Below, piece after piece: positions 1 to 9,170 of a DNA stretch of 64,000 nt (its first letter is position 1; every line of letters starts with the position of its first letter). Below the pieces are notes generated by a model. It searched no databases. It was not told the DNA's origin and was given only the letters and a program-made list of their open reading frames with translations. A program made the position numbers and the translations under genes. Source of the DNA: Anthopleura xanthogrammica (lineage: Eukaryota; Cnidaria; Anthozoa; Actiniaria; Actiniidae); the NCBI GenBank assembly GCA_964019055.1, contig OZ025223.1, positions 6,636,263-6,700,262 on the forward strand, read 5' to 3'.

Positions 1-1582
1 AATTGAAATCTTCTACAGCACAACTATCACATATAGCACCAGTATAGCTTGGACTATATTGAAGTTGATAATTAGTATTGCACACTGTAATCATTTCAGG
101 TACTTCTGTGAGCAGTAAATAGGATTGTCTGGATAGTCGAGATAAACCAGAATACAGTTCATTACCTATATTCATGATATTAACCAAGTCCATTGAGGAA
201 GTGATACCATTCTTGTGGTTGTATACGAGGGACATAAGGGACATAGCCACACACTGTGTACCTGCATTTGAGCCAAACAATAACACATTGTCTTGACTGT
301 AAGGAGCCTGGATTGTTTTTGTAGGATCAATGGGAGGACCAGGGTTTGTCTCCACATCCTTAGACAGATTGAACTTGCAATGATTTATCCTGTGATTCAC
401 ATTTTTATAAACACTCGGTACTGAATGACACTTACTGCAAGCATTTGACTGGTTTGCCCTGGTACTTTTCATTAATTGATCAGGATAATAATTAGTTTTC
501 AGTTTGATTCTATGTTTGCTAAACTTACGATGCATTCTTTTGGATGATAGAAGGTATTTCATTCTTTTCCCTTTTTGTCTACTTCTAACATTATGTGCCC
601 TACTCTTGCTAACAAAAATATGCATACGGGAAGAGCTTGGTATATTTTTCTTTATGTATTTTGGCAGCATACGTCTGACGTTTCTAGATTTATGCAAAAT
701 GCTTGTAATCTTTCTCAGGGGTATTCTGCTGGGTTCTCTATCACGAATACGAACAGCACGTGTACGAGTGTGGCGACTCAAATGAACAAACTTCTCATAT
801 CGTGATCTACAGTTCTTTATTGAAATTGGCTCATTATTATCATGTACAATAACAGATAACTGTATGGCTTTGTCAAATATATCACATTCATCGAATGCAT
901 CTTGTGTCGAAGACATCAACAAGTTGATACAGAAATTAACACCCAGAAAAGTAGCGTAAACACTCGCTAATATCATAACATTATAGACGGAAAATACAGT
1001 ATCCAGAATGATCCATTTATTAAATAAGATAATCAATAAAAGAGCAATAAAAAGAAAGATAAGATTAATCTTTGTGTTCATTAATTCAATACCATGGCTT
1101 TGTATACTGTTTTGGAAGTGGATAGTTTCCTTCACATGTGAATCCAACATGGCGTCTTCCTGTAGATTTGAATGTTTACACAATGATCGATTTAATTGGT
1201 TAGTTTTATAGCTGGTGTTTTCATATAACTTTGGTTTCTCATATAAGTTTGGCTTTTCGACCTCACTTGTGGTCTCTCCGCTATTATCTGCCGGGGCAGT
1301 TCCCTCGCGGATGGGAGGGGTGAGGACCCTGTTACTTCGGCGGGTCTTTTCGTTATTTACTGTCTCTCGGACAGCTGCTCCTGGGAGAGCTCCCTCACGA
1401 ATGGAAGGGGTGGCGACCATCGCAATGTTGGTCTCTTCGTTTTTCGCTGCTTTTACAGCTCCCTCACGAATGGAAGGGGTAGCGATCTCTAGCTCAGAGA
1501 TCTCCTCGTCTTTTCCTTTAACCTTAACACTCTGACGAGTGAAGAGTGTAAGAATCTCAGCATTTATGTCCACAGCTTGCAT
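1..1582 (-). CDS. 2A-motif polyprotein with membrane segments and OTU-like Cys domain (5' part, runs off window)
   Basis: Read on the minus strand from ATG at 1582, the frame stays open for 527 codons to the window edge, so the C-terminus is missing. Residues 34-42, 57-65 and 87-95 are three copies of a TPxIREGA motif. Hydrophobic stretches at about 172-188 and 195-222 look like two membrane spans. A Lys/Arg-rich region follows, then a C-x2-C-x11-H-x3-H finger (C382, C385, H397, H401). Residues 409-416 read DVETNPGP, the consensus for 2A ribosome skipping, which would release the downstream product after G415. The segment after it contains FGSNAGTQC, with C444 placed like the nucleophile of OTU-type cysteine peptidases. 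Similar 2A-OTU-like modules are, from memory, common in cnidarian mobile elements, some Helitron-like. The open frame and the 2A motif are seen directly; the OTU and element assignments are inference. Confidence 0.7.
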   Translation of the reverse strand, partial: MQAVDINAEILTLFTRQSVKVKGKDEEISELEIATPSIREGAVKAAKNEETNIAMVATPSIREGALPGAAVRETVNNEKTRRSNRVLTPPIREGTAPADNSGETTSEVEKPNLYEKPKLYENTSYKTNQLNRSLCKHSNLQEDAMLDSHVKETIHFQNSIQSHGIELMNTKINLIFLFIALLLIILFNKWIILDTVFSVYNVMILASVYATFLGVNFCINLLMSSTQDAFDECDIFDKAIQLSVIVHDNNEPISIKNCRSRYEKFVHLSRHTRTRAVRIRDREPSRIPLRKITSILHKSRNVRRMLPKYIKKNIPSSSRMHIFVSKSRAHNVRSRQKGKRMKYLLSSKRMHRKFSKHRIKLKTNYYPDQLMKSTRANQSNACSKCHSVPSVYKNVNHRINHCKFNLSKDVETNPGPPIDPTKTIQAPYSQDNVLLFGSNAGTQCVAMSLMSLVYNHKNGITSSMDLVNIMNIGNELYSGLSRLSRQSYLLLTEVPEMITVCNTNYQLQYSPSYTGAICDSCAVEDFN

Positions 1583-2048
1583 CCTTTCGCTTCCAAAATG
1601 GCCGTCGAAAAACGAAGAGTCGTGTTTCCAAACACGACCACACGAAAACCTCGTGGTTGGTCATGTGATCCTGTCCTTCAACGATTTGACAACGTCAATC
1701 ACATAATCGAGACATAACCGGATGTGTTACCATGGATCCCAAGCCTAACCAATCGAAAGCCTCATTACCGAAGGCTCTAAGGATCACGTGATATTGTTGC
1801 GCAACATCGTCATTTTCTAGCGTTGAAGACAGAAAAAAAAAAAACCAACGCATTTTATGACTCGTGCCTTCGGCCTACGGCCTGGGCACGAGTAATAATT
1901 TATCGGGCCAGATTGGAAAAAAGTCTCACTTTATCTGTAACCCAATCAAGACTTATTTATTTATCTATTTTATTTCATCATGCAGGGGATGGACCTTAAC
2001 GCTTCAATATCATTAGCGTTAGATCTCGTATATAATTTGTAGATTTCA
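1583..2048. other. upstream region of the 2A frame
   Basis: No convincing coding sequence. It is the probable 5' untranslated and promoter side of the minus-strand 2A frame. It contains a strong hairpin (listed separately), a poly-A run near 1832-1843 and an AT-rich stretch after 1900. Confidence 0.4.
1860..1893. repeat. GC-rich hairpin
   Basis: ACTCGTGCC at 1860-1868 pairs with GGCACGAGT at 1885-1893. The loop contains a second self-complementary pair (GGCC). It sits about 280 bp upstream of the 2A frame and could be a transposon-end hairpin or a regulatory stem; neither is shown. Confidence 0.6.
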
Positions 2049-2162
2049 GTGATGTTTACGTTCCTCAACTTCAATTTTCAATTTGTTTTGATGATATTAA
2101 AAAGAAATGCTAAATTTGTGGAGAAAATAACATGTTTTTGTTTTGATTTGTGTGTAAAATTT

Positions 2163-2366
2163 GCCATAGATATGGCTCAAGTCATTTCCTTTTCGAGTAT
2201 AAGACGACTACTCGCCCTAACTGCCACTGCAGACTGTGAAATGCGACAATGCCTCTGCAGCTACCTGGCTATGCAAAGTTCCAAGGAAGTGATTATCAGG
2301 CTTAACAATGACAATATTAGGTACAGTGTGATAAAAGCTGACGTACGAAAGCTTTTCCTGTTTTGA
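2163..2366 (+). pseudogene. RecQ-like helicase fragment
   Basis: The reading frame contains LALTATA, helicase motif III of the RecQ family. It is followed by a stretch resembling the RecQ pattern '...V.R..NDNIRYSV'. Only about 60 residues of helicase similarity are present; Walker A, the DEAH box and everything downstream are absent nearby. The in-frame residues upstream (2049-2160) are low-complexity and do not look like RecQ. This is best read as a relic, probably moved here with transposon DNA. Identification rests on motif reading only. Confidence 0.45.
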
Positions 2367-2579
2367 TTGGTTGGTAGACCTCCTAAAACAACACAAAACA
2401 GCAGAGTCCTTTTACAATCATACTTTGTCACACAGTGAGTGATATTGTCTTCATTCTAAGTACACTGTTAACGAAGCTACGGAATGAGGCCTAAAATTAT
2501 TTGTTAAAAAGGGAAGCTCTCTTGTAAATCGTTTGACGAAATTAAGAATAACGATAACACAACCTGTTGGAGCAAAAAG

Positions 2580-3175
2580 ATCAAAAACAGCCTTTTCTCT
2601 TTACACCTAGGAGAGAAATGGGAAATCAAGGACTTGACATTCTTCTACAAGTCATTGTATGGACAAACATATCTTAATGTTCATAATTTTGTTAAATTCG
2701 CAAACCATAGACGTACTCGTCTATGTAAGACCAGCACATTTAAAGCGTGTTACTTTAATCGTATAATATATCTCTGGAATACTATTTGTAAACAAGCATC
2801 TCCTAGCACTTTCTCTAGCCTTTCTAAGTTTATATCATACCTAAGGCTTAAGAACTCTTCACTTCTTAATGACATATTTGAAGTAGACTTAACACGCACA
2901 TGGTCTCTAGTACACCAATATCCTTGTCACAGATGATGTTAGTATTTTTTCTTAAGTTTGAATTCTTCCAGTTTAGTTTTAGTGTTATTTAGATTTGTAC
3001 TATCAGTTTCAGATGTTATTCTATATTTCCTATACCTTTTCATATTGTTATTGCAAAGGGAAGCACCAAGCATGGGACTTAAGAGTCCCGTTCGAACTTT
3101 CCCCATTGGGTAGCGTAGATGGCATTTGTAATCTTTTTATTCTTATATGCCGAATAAATATGTAAAGACGCAAAC
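2580..3175 (+). pseudogene. non-LTR retrotransposon 3' end (RT C-terminal tail)
   Basis: The frame 2634-2936 contains DLTFFYK-like and CKTSTFKACYFNRIIYLWN motifs, typical of the C-terminus of CR1/L2-like reverse transcriptases in invertebrates. The catalytic RT core is missing, so the copy is 5'-truncated. Frameshifts break the residues just upstream (2580-2633). About 240 bp of AT-rich 3' sequence follow, with AATAAA at 3152-3157, consistent with a retroelement 3' UTR. Not functional. Confidence 0.6.
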
Positions 3176-3309
3176 AGTACTGAAAATTATTCATTTTGAA
3201 GTGGTTACGGTGGGTATAATTTATGTAATTTTAGCTGTCACACTGGAATTTCATACTATCATTTTTTCCTGGTAACTGGTGGAAGCCCACAGACTAAACT
3301 GGAGGGAGT

Positions 3310-3712
3310 AAAGCATTGCTTCAGTTTTTCTGGAATGGGCTGGCTTGGCAATCAGTGTTTTTATTTCTGACCGACATAAAGGGATTGCCAAGTGGGTTAG
3401 AGAACCGTGAAAAAAAACCCAAGCACTTCTATGACATTTGGCATGTCGCAAAGTCAGTCACCAAGAAGCTCCTTGCTGCCAGCAACGAAACAGGGTGTGA
3501 CGCCATAAAGCACTGGATAAAGGGCATCTGATGGCACATGTTTTGGTGTGCTACATCCACAAAATCTGGGTTTGGTGACCTCATTGTAGCTAAATGGAAA
3601 TCCTTTATTCGCCATGTGTCCAACATTCACTCCGACCACCCTGACCCACTGTACAAGTACTGCAACCATGAAGAAAAAAGAAAAAAGGATCAAACGAGGT
3701 AAATTTGTTTCT
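3310..3712 (+). pseudogene. relic of a repetitive cnidarian 'DVWHVAK'-type protein
   Basis: The frame ending at 3531 contains FYDIWHVAKSVTKKLL. After one TGA stop (probably from CGA) the same frame continues through WCATSTKSGFGD and RHVSNIHSDHPDPLYKYC to about 3710. This sequence type recurs in multi-copy proteins of cnidarians and fish that I take to be transposon-derived (memory, not searched). No catalytic residues can be assigned. With one nonsense codon and no clear N-terminus, I call it a pseudogene. Confidence 0.45.
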
Positions 3713-4089
3713 GATGACTCAGTTTGCTGCAATATTATTATCCTTAATTTCTTTTGAAATGTGGTGGGTTTCCGGTTGGAATTAGGGAAATTCCAACTTC
3801 ATTGTACTTATTGTAGAGAGCAAATGTTTTACTCAATAAATAGATAGCAAGATATTGTGCCTAATAGTGTCAAGACAAAACTTCATTGAGCTGTAAAAAT
3901 ATATATATATATCATGCATAAAATGATAAAACTAGGAGCTGCATGAGGAACAAATTAGTGTTTCATTAGTTCAACTAAATACTTCAAGAGTATAATATTA
4001 AATTTTGTACTCTAAAGAACTTGGTTTGCTTTACAATATCTCAAGAAGGGGAATAATGGAAATGTTTCTTGTTTCAATATTTAATTTAC
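3713..4089. other. intergenic, nothing recognised
   Basis: AT-rich DNA with a short (AT)n run at 3899-3911. No coding pattern or paired inverted repeat was seen. Confidence 0.4.
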
Positions 4090-4316
4090 AGGAACTGCTG
4101 CTCATAATAAGCTGGAAAGCATTTTGACCAAGAAATCCCTGATTGGAAACAAATTTTTGATTGGTATTACACCACAAGGTAGCATGGTGATGGCGGATCG
4201 TGGCTTCACTATACACGAGTGTTGCCTTTAGGAGGGCAAAAGTGAAAATACCAGCTTTTACTAAAGGCAAGGGTCAACTTGACCCAATAGATGTGGAACG
4301 CACTAGAGGCATATGA
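4090..4316 (+). pseudogene. DDE_Tnp_4 (Harbinger/THAP-type) transposase fragment
   Basis: One frame reads MADRGFTIHEC around 4189-4222. Another frame, shifted downstream, reads VKIPAFTKGKGQLDP and DVERTRGI up to about 4310. Together they match the pattern of the DDE_4 superfamily, in which MAD(R/K)GF carries the second catalytic Asp and a VExTR-I segment carries the Glu region. At least one stop and a frameshift separate the two pieces. No other part of the transposase was found. Confidence 0.5.
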
Positions 4317-4329
4317 TACCCGAAATCTA

Positions 4330-4689
4330 TGGAAAGGTATTGGTGTGCCTATCTCTCTTCCTGAGCGTTCTTCTAGCAATTAAGTATTCAAACCTTATTG
4401 AATAAAGAGGCATATTTTCTAGCCTCTTTTCAAAACAAGTGAATCCTTTTGTTTTCAATAAACACACAATTAAACACAATTACAAAAGTAGCAGAGCATG
4501 CGATCATTCAACTCTAGTCATGCATTAGGAACAAGTAACTGAAAATAGATCGCGAACAAACACGTGCTGATCTGGAGCTCTTTTCAGAGCTCATAGAACC
4601 CCAGATCAAACCTGTTAATCCCATTTTTATAAATTTTCGGCCTCAATCTTCAACATCTAAAAATCCTGTTTTCATTTTGGAACTAAATA
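4330..4689. other. intergenic, nothing recognised
   Basis: AT-rich sequence without an identifiable gene. A short inverted pair around GAGCTCTTTTCAGAGCTC lies near 4576-4593. Confidence 0.4.
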
Positions 4690-5049
4690 GTGAAGCATTG
4701 TGGGAATGGAGTTTATCAACGAAAAATTCATTTGCTATTCCAAGCACTTCAAGTAAGCATGGAAAAACATTCTTACCATCTGACTTCCATATCAGAGGCA
4801 CGAGTTGGCAAGGCTCTTAAAGCACAGGTTTGCCGTTTTCACGAAAAAATGACAAGAGTAAAGAATACAAATTCCATGAAGACCTTCAAGTCATCCACTT
4901 GGCAAACGCTGGAAATCCAGATACAAGAAATCGAAAAATGACCCAACGACATGGTCGAAGAGTTAAAGAAAAAACTTGATGAGGCTAGAGAAGAATCTGA
5001 GAGGTGCCGCATCGCACTAGAAACGAAAGCCAAAGAACTCTTTACTTGA
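4690..5049 (+). pseudogene. unidentified coiled-coil-like coding relic
   Basis: Two stretches in the same frame, 4690-4938 and the segment up to the TGA near 5047, are separated by one TGA at 4939. The second is strongly charged (VEELKKKLDEAREESERCRI), typical of a coiled coil. I do not recognise the family. It may be the C-terminus of a transposon-borne protein, since everything around it is mobile-element DNA. Confidence 0.3.
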
Positions 5050-5597
5050 AAAAAAAATCAAAATATTAAAGTAAAATAAAAACTTGAATTCGGTAGCTTG
5101 GTCATTATGACATAAACAACGCGCACTCTTGTGCTGCGGCATGAGTCTGAGTTAAATAAAGTGTTTTCGGTACTCTCAGTTCTAAGCCTAAGGCATCATG
5201 TCTGAAAGTGTGAGATATACGGTAAGAAACCTTTTCTATACCTAGTGGTTTTGACTCGTTTCTAGTTCGAAAGAATTATTTAACCAGTGAATGTTTTAAA
5301 ATTGTTTGACAGATAGCTAACAATGGCCATGTAACACCTCCGTGACACCCCTGCGTGACGATGACGTAATGCTTTACTGTGATTGGCTGATTTTTCTTGG
5401 TGGGCAAAACAAACTCATAACAAATATTCGACGAAAATCTTTGAAAATACTACGGCGTTTTTTGCGAAAGAAAAATTGTATTGCTTTCTTTAAAAGAATA
5501 GAAATAGAAGGTTATGATGAAAACAGCTAAAAATGATGGTTTTTCTGATTTAAAGAGCATCAGTTCTTCAGTTATCAGGACGGTAAGATCCTTTACA
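5050..5597. other. upstream region of the SWIM-YqaJ gene
   Basis: No clear protein family. It contains small open frames without recognisable motifs. It may hold the 5' untranslated region of the gene that starts at 5598. Confidence 0.35.
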
Positions 5598-5795
5598 ATG
5601 GCTCAAGTTATTAAATACTTCATCGAGGCTGTCAGCTCCGACAATGAAAAAACAAAAGACTTTAAGTCTTTAAGGGAGTCATCCTTTCAGATGTTTAAAG
5701 AGGGACATGTACAAAATATAATGATGAAATCCGGTTATAAGTTAATTATAATGAAATGCGAGTGTTTACCGGAAATGAGAAAAGATCACCAAGAT
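5598..5795 (+). pseudogene. SWIM-YqaJ protein, 5' fragment
   Basis: ATG at 5598 opens a frame reading through FKEGHVQNI and IIMKCECLPEMRKD to a stop at about 5798. In cnidarian SWIM-finger/YqaJ proteins, as I recall them, a GHVxxI segment and a C(L)PxMRKD segment lie just before the SWIM finger. The SWIM finger itself is found 3.9 kb downstream at 9713 on the same strand and in a plausible order. I infer one gene split by the retroelement listed next. The frame is also open upstream to 5514, so the exact start is uncertain. Confidence 0.5.
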
Positions 5796-6053
5796 TGACT
5801 AAGCTAGGTCCAGTAACCTATCAATTCCAAGTGGGAGAGTTCATCTGGAAACGCCATATTGACCAACTCAAAGAATTTACAGAAGACCTGTGGCCACCAG
5901 AAAAGGAAACGCACCAAGAGATGTACCCTCTGCCACCTGTACCACAAAGGGATGGCCGCTCATCTGTACAGCAAAGGGATGTAATCTCACCACCACTACC
6001 GGTACCCCAAAGTGATAAAGCTGTGCCGACACCACCTCTACTGGTCGAACCTA
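5776..6053 (+). pseudogene. Gypsy integrase C-terminal region, left part
   Basis: The frame reads LGPVTYQFQVG followed by WKRHIDQLKEF. This is the GPY/F-type module and WRRHIDQL signature near the end of Ty3/Gypsy integrases. A Pro-rich tail follows. It is cut at the TA dinucleotide 6052-6053 by the inserted DNA transposon. Everything N-terminal of this module is missing, so no integrase activity is possible. Confidence 0.7.
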
Positions 6054-6173
6054 CTACGGATGTCACCAAACTGGTTTGTCGCGCTCTAAAAACATGTCAC
6101 TGTCACGCCCACAAACTTCTACTGCCCCGCCCAGAAAAGTTAGACTTTTGGTCTGCATTCTTTTGCGCACGTG
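6054..6173 (+). repeat. left terminal inverted repeat of the 3.2-kb transposon
   Basis: 120 bp matching the reverse complement of 9171-9290 with one C/T difference. It ends with GCGCACGTG, 58 bp before the ATG of the PB1 gene, so it may carry that gene's promoter. Confidence 0.92.
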
Positions 6174-6230
6174 CTGCATTCTAGTTTTCTTGTGGGACAT
6201 TTCTCGAACCTTGACACTTTGAGCTCAATC

Positions 6231-7607
6231 ATGGCTGTGTGTACCCGAACTTACGAGTTTAAAGTTGAATATGGTTGTGGAAAAGAGAAGTGGACTAAAT
6301 TTTATATTAATTTCGCCTTATTGACGCAGAATATTAAACAGAAGTGCCGTTTTCATTACTCGAACGAGTTAATGATCAAATACTTGGACAGTTCTGGTGA
6401 CTGGATCGATCTGGGAGACGATGACTTCAACGCATTTGTTGATATGGTAGAAACCGCAACTATAGTTCCTGAAAGAGACAACATTCTCAGAGTAACGCTA
6501 AAGGTTTCCAATATTGCTTCACCAAATATCGCTACGACTGGGAAAAGGCTTCATTCGCCGTCACCTAAAAAGCCATCGTTGGGAGCATCAGTCAGAAAAC
6601 GTGTACGAGGTAAACTTATGTTGGATGAAGTCAAAACCGTTGAGACTAGCTCTTCTACTAAAGAATATGTTACTCCAACTCAGCGCTTTTTCCAAAAGCT
6701 AAATACCGACAAGTCCGCCCTTGAAGCCAAAGTAAGAACAATGGAGCAAGAAATTTCTGATCTTGAAGAAAGTTTCCAACCAGAATTGTACACAAGTTCC
6801 AAAGGTTCAATAGTATGCTCGAACTGTCATTGCCGAGGGCATAATAAGACCAATTGTTTGTTTGCAGCATGTGTGTCCGCTACTATCTGCCACGATATTA
6901 AACGTCACCCAGACGAAAGCAGCTTTTTGAAACAAAAGAAAGATGAACTAAAAGCAATGAAAAGTAAGCTAATTAAAGCAAAGGATGGAATGAAGTCGAA
7001 GGAGGAGGCTTACAAAAGTCTACAGAACAATTTCGCTACTAAAGTTCAGAGCGATCTTATTAACAGTTATCCCGACAAATATTTACGGAAAACTACCACA
7101 GGAGCACTCGTGCAAAACTGGTTAATAGTCAATTCAGACATACGGAAGCTGGAGAAAGCTTGCAAAGGAAAAATACCATCGAAATCAGACATTCCAAGAT
7201 TGATAAAACAGTACGATGAAAACTTTCATGTTCTGAATGACAGTAGTAGTGAAGAGAAAGTCACCGGCCACAATATTAATCCAGTCAAGTCGTTGTGGGA
7301 GAGAAAAGGGATAAAGTTTCCAGGTTCTGGTCCTCCTCCGAATTACCAACAGCATACTATGCGTCAATCTGCCACTTCTACGACAACAGAAACACACCAA
7401 CAAGGAACGGAGTCTAGTGATGCACAAATCAAACAGCAAGAAGAGTACTTAATTCAAGTTGCAATGAACGAGAGTCTGAAGACACATTCCAATAATAATA
7501 CTAGTACTAATGTGTCCCATTCAACGAAATCTGAAGCTGTCAGTGATAACTCAAATGAGTTTGAAGGTTTGGAACTATTGTTTGAAGCTGCTAAATTAGT
7601 AGCATAA
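6231..7607 (+). CDS. transposon-borne PB1 / CCHC-knuckle / UIM-like protein
   Basis: A 458-residue intact frame. The ATG at 6231 has A at -3 and G at +4; the upstream open codons have only GTG as a possible start and lie in the TIR. Residues 6-92 look like a PB1 fold, with a basic first half and the acidic DSSGDWIDLGDDDF (OPCA-like) cluster at 53-66. A basic patch (113-128) may be nuclear-targeting. Residues 196-209 are a perfect CX2CX4HX4C zinc knuckle (C196, C199, H204, C209), with more Cys/His to 226. Charged helices at 160-182 and 232-270 suggest coiled coils. EEYLIQVAMNESL at 404-416 fits a ubiquitin-interacting motif. AATAAA at 7917 may be its poly(A) signal. Function is unknown; PB1 oligomerisation plus nucleic-acid binding suggests a Gag-like or assembly role (inference). 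Confidence 0.8.
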   Translation: MAVCTRTYEFKVEYGCGKEKWTKFYINFALLTQNIKQKCRFHYSNELMIKYLDSSGDWIDLGDDDFNAFVDMVETATIVPERDNILRVTLKVSNIASPNIATTGKRLHSPSPKKPSLGASVRKRVRGKLMLDEVKTVETSSSTKEYVTPTQRFFQKLNTDKSALEAKVRTMEQEISDLEESFQPELYTSSKGSIVCSNCHCRGHNKTNCLFAACVSATICHDIKRHPDESSFLKQKKDELKAMKSKLIKAKDGMKSKEEAYKSLQNNFATKVQSDLINSYPDKYLRKTTTGALVQNWLIVNSDIRKLEKACKGKIPSKSDIPRLIKQYDENFHVLNDSSSEEKVTGHNINPVKSLWERKGIKFPGSGPPPNYQQHTMRQSATSTTTETHQQGTESSDAQIKQQEEYLIQVAMNESLKTHSNNNTSTNVSHSTKSEAVSDNSNEFEGLELLFEAAKLVA

Positions 7608-8067
7608 ACTGTATCATAAGGAATGACACTCGTTACCAGACTTGGATGTAAGATCTGTTGAATAGTTGAGTTTATGTTATGATTTCACGTCTTGAAACAT
7701 AGTACTGTTTGCAACTCTTTTGTGAGGGGTTGTTTTGTGTTAATTCAAAATAACATTGCTCAGCAGTCGGTGATAATTTCAGATGTTTAATAATCAGTTG
7801 ACTGTAATTGGAAATACAGGAACTGTTCTGTTTTGGAACATTGAGATTGAGCGTTGCTCAGCTAAATTATTTGGCTGTAATTAGTTACCATGTTTACATT
7901 ATCATTGTTTTGGGTTAATAAATATAACATTTCTCCAGTATGATTATCTTTAATCTTTAAATCTTTAATGTTTTTCTTTTACATTCTCTATGTTTACACT
8001 AGAAAACTGATAGTACTTTAGCTTCACAATATCAACGTGTTTATATTAAACTGATTCATCTGAACAT
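7608..8067. other. convergent 3' region between the two transposon genes
   Basis: AT-rich, non-coding, with AATAAA at 7917-7922 for the plus-strand gene and a short repeated CTTTAAT motif near 7946-7968. The minus-strand transposase ends at 8068. Confidence 0.5.
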
Positions 8068-9144
8068 CTATCTGAAGTGAATATAGCCAGTTGTACGATA
8101 AAACTCGCGCATATCACTAGAGGTTATTTGCTTCAGTCCCTCAAAAACTGCGACGTGCAAATTATCTCTCAAGAGTTCTCTATACTGAACTCTTTTCAGA
8201 ACCGTTTTCAACTTATTAAACACCAATTCTATGGGGTTTAACTCTGGCGAATATGTAGGTAAGTAAACAAGAGTGCATCCTATATTATCGAGCCACTCTC
8301 CAAGGACTTCGCCACCCAAATAATGATGAGTAGCACAATTATCTAGTATGATATGATCCCAATATTCTAGTACTGGTCTCCCATCTGGTTGATAGTTATT
8401 TGAAGCTTCATTAAAAAACTCTAAAAACTTCAAGGTGTTTGTGGCTCCATCTACAGTATTTGTGTACATGAGTTTATCAGCGCCACACAACAAATTTAAG
8501 GATATATTTGGTGTCTGCGCATTTCTCATTATTTCCACACAAGGAGTTCCCACGAGCGAATGGCCATACTTGGGGTTACCAACGTCGGGAAGCTTTATTC
8601 CTGATTCGTCGAAGAATTTCATCCTGTAAGGATCAACGGTTGATAGGTAGTCTATAAAAGCTTGACAGTAGTCAATGTTTTGTTGAGTAAATTTTTCCGC
8701 CGCTGGTCGTACCATTCTTTTTCTTGTCCACTTTCCTTCGTGCATAGATGTTCGCACAGCTCTATTTATCGCTTCTTCGCTTGTCCCTCCATGGATGATA
8801 CAATACTGATTGACTTCTCTTAGCAAATCGCCTGATGTTAACGATGGCTTGTCGATTTTTAAGAGTTCAATGAATTCTATATCGTCTTGCTGTAGGTGCT
8901 TTACCCCACTAGAATTAGGTTTTGGACGAACGTGCTCTCGAGTTGAACAAAACGTCTCCCAAACCTTTTTAACGGTTTTTTTCGTGACCTTAAACTTAGA
9001 AGCAACTTCTTCTAGATCACCAGGAAAATAGCCTGTGGTGATATCTCCTCCGGTTTCTACGATCTCGTCGATGACAAGGGAACGAAAGTTGTTATCGAGA
9101 GGTTTCCCTCGGTGATAAGTCCTCCCTCTCTCGCTCACTTCCAT
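8068..9144 (-). CDS. DD37E transposase (Tc1/mariner/IS630 superfamily)
   Basis: An intact 358-residue frame. The N-terminal 140 residues contain two helix-turn-helix-like segments (about 44-66 and 85-135) expected to bind the TIRs. The catalytic triad is readable: D179 in KFFDESGI, D268 in IILDNCATHH, and E306 in YSPELNPIELVFNKLK. Thirty-seven residues separate the last two, so the signature is DD37E rather than the DD34E of Tc1. The start is 26 bp inside the right TIR boundary. It is transcribed towards the PB1 gene. Both genes are intact, so this copy could supply its own transposase. Confidence 0.9.
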   Translation of the reverse strand: MEVSERGRTYHRGKPLDNNFRSLVIDEIVETGGDITTGYFPGDLEEVASKFKVTKKTVKKVWETFCSTREHVRPKPNSSGVKHLQQDDIEFIELLKIDKPSLTSGDLLREVNQYCIIHGGTSEEAINRAVRTSMHEGKWTRKRMVRPAAEKFTQQNIDYCQAFIDYLSTVDPYRMKFFDESGIKLPDVGNPKYGHSLVGTPCVEIMRNAQTPNISLNLLCGADKLMYTNTVDGATNTLKFLEFFNEASNNYQPDGRPVLEYWDHIILDNCATHHYLGGEVLGEWLDNIGCTLVYLPTYSPELNPIELVFNKLKTVLKRVQYRELLRDNLHVAVFEGLKQITSSDMREFYRTTGYIHFR

Positions 9145-9170
9145 TTTCGTTTACGGCAAACAAAACCAGA

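Noticed and set aside
1215..1535. Plus-strand frame with SRMGGV/SRMEGV repeats
   Set aside because: It is the antisense of the TPxIREGA repeats in the minus-strand 2A frame, which is far longer and carries recognisable motifs.
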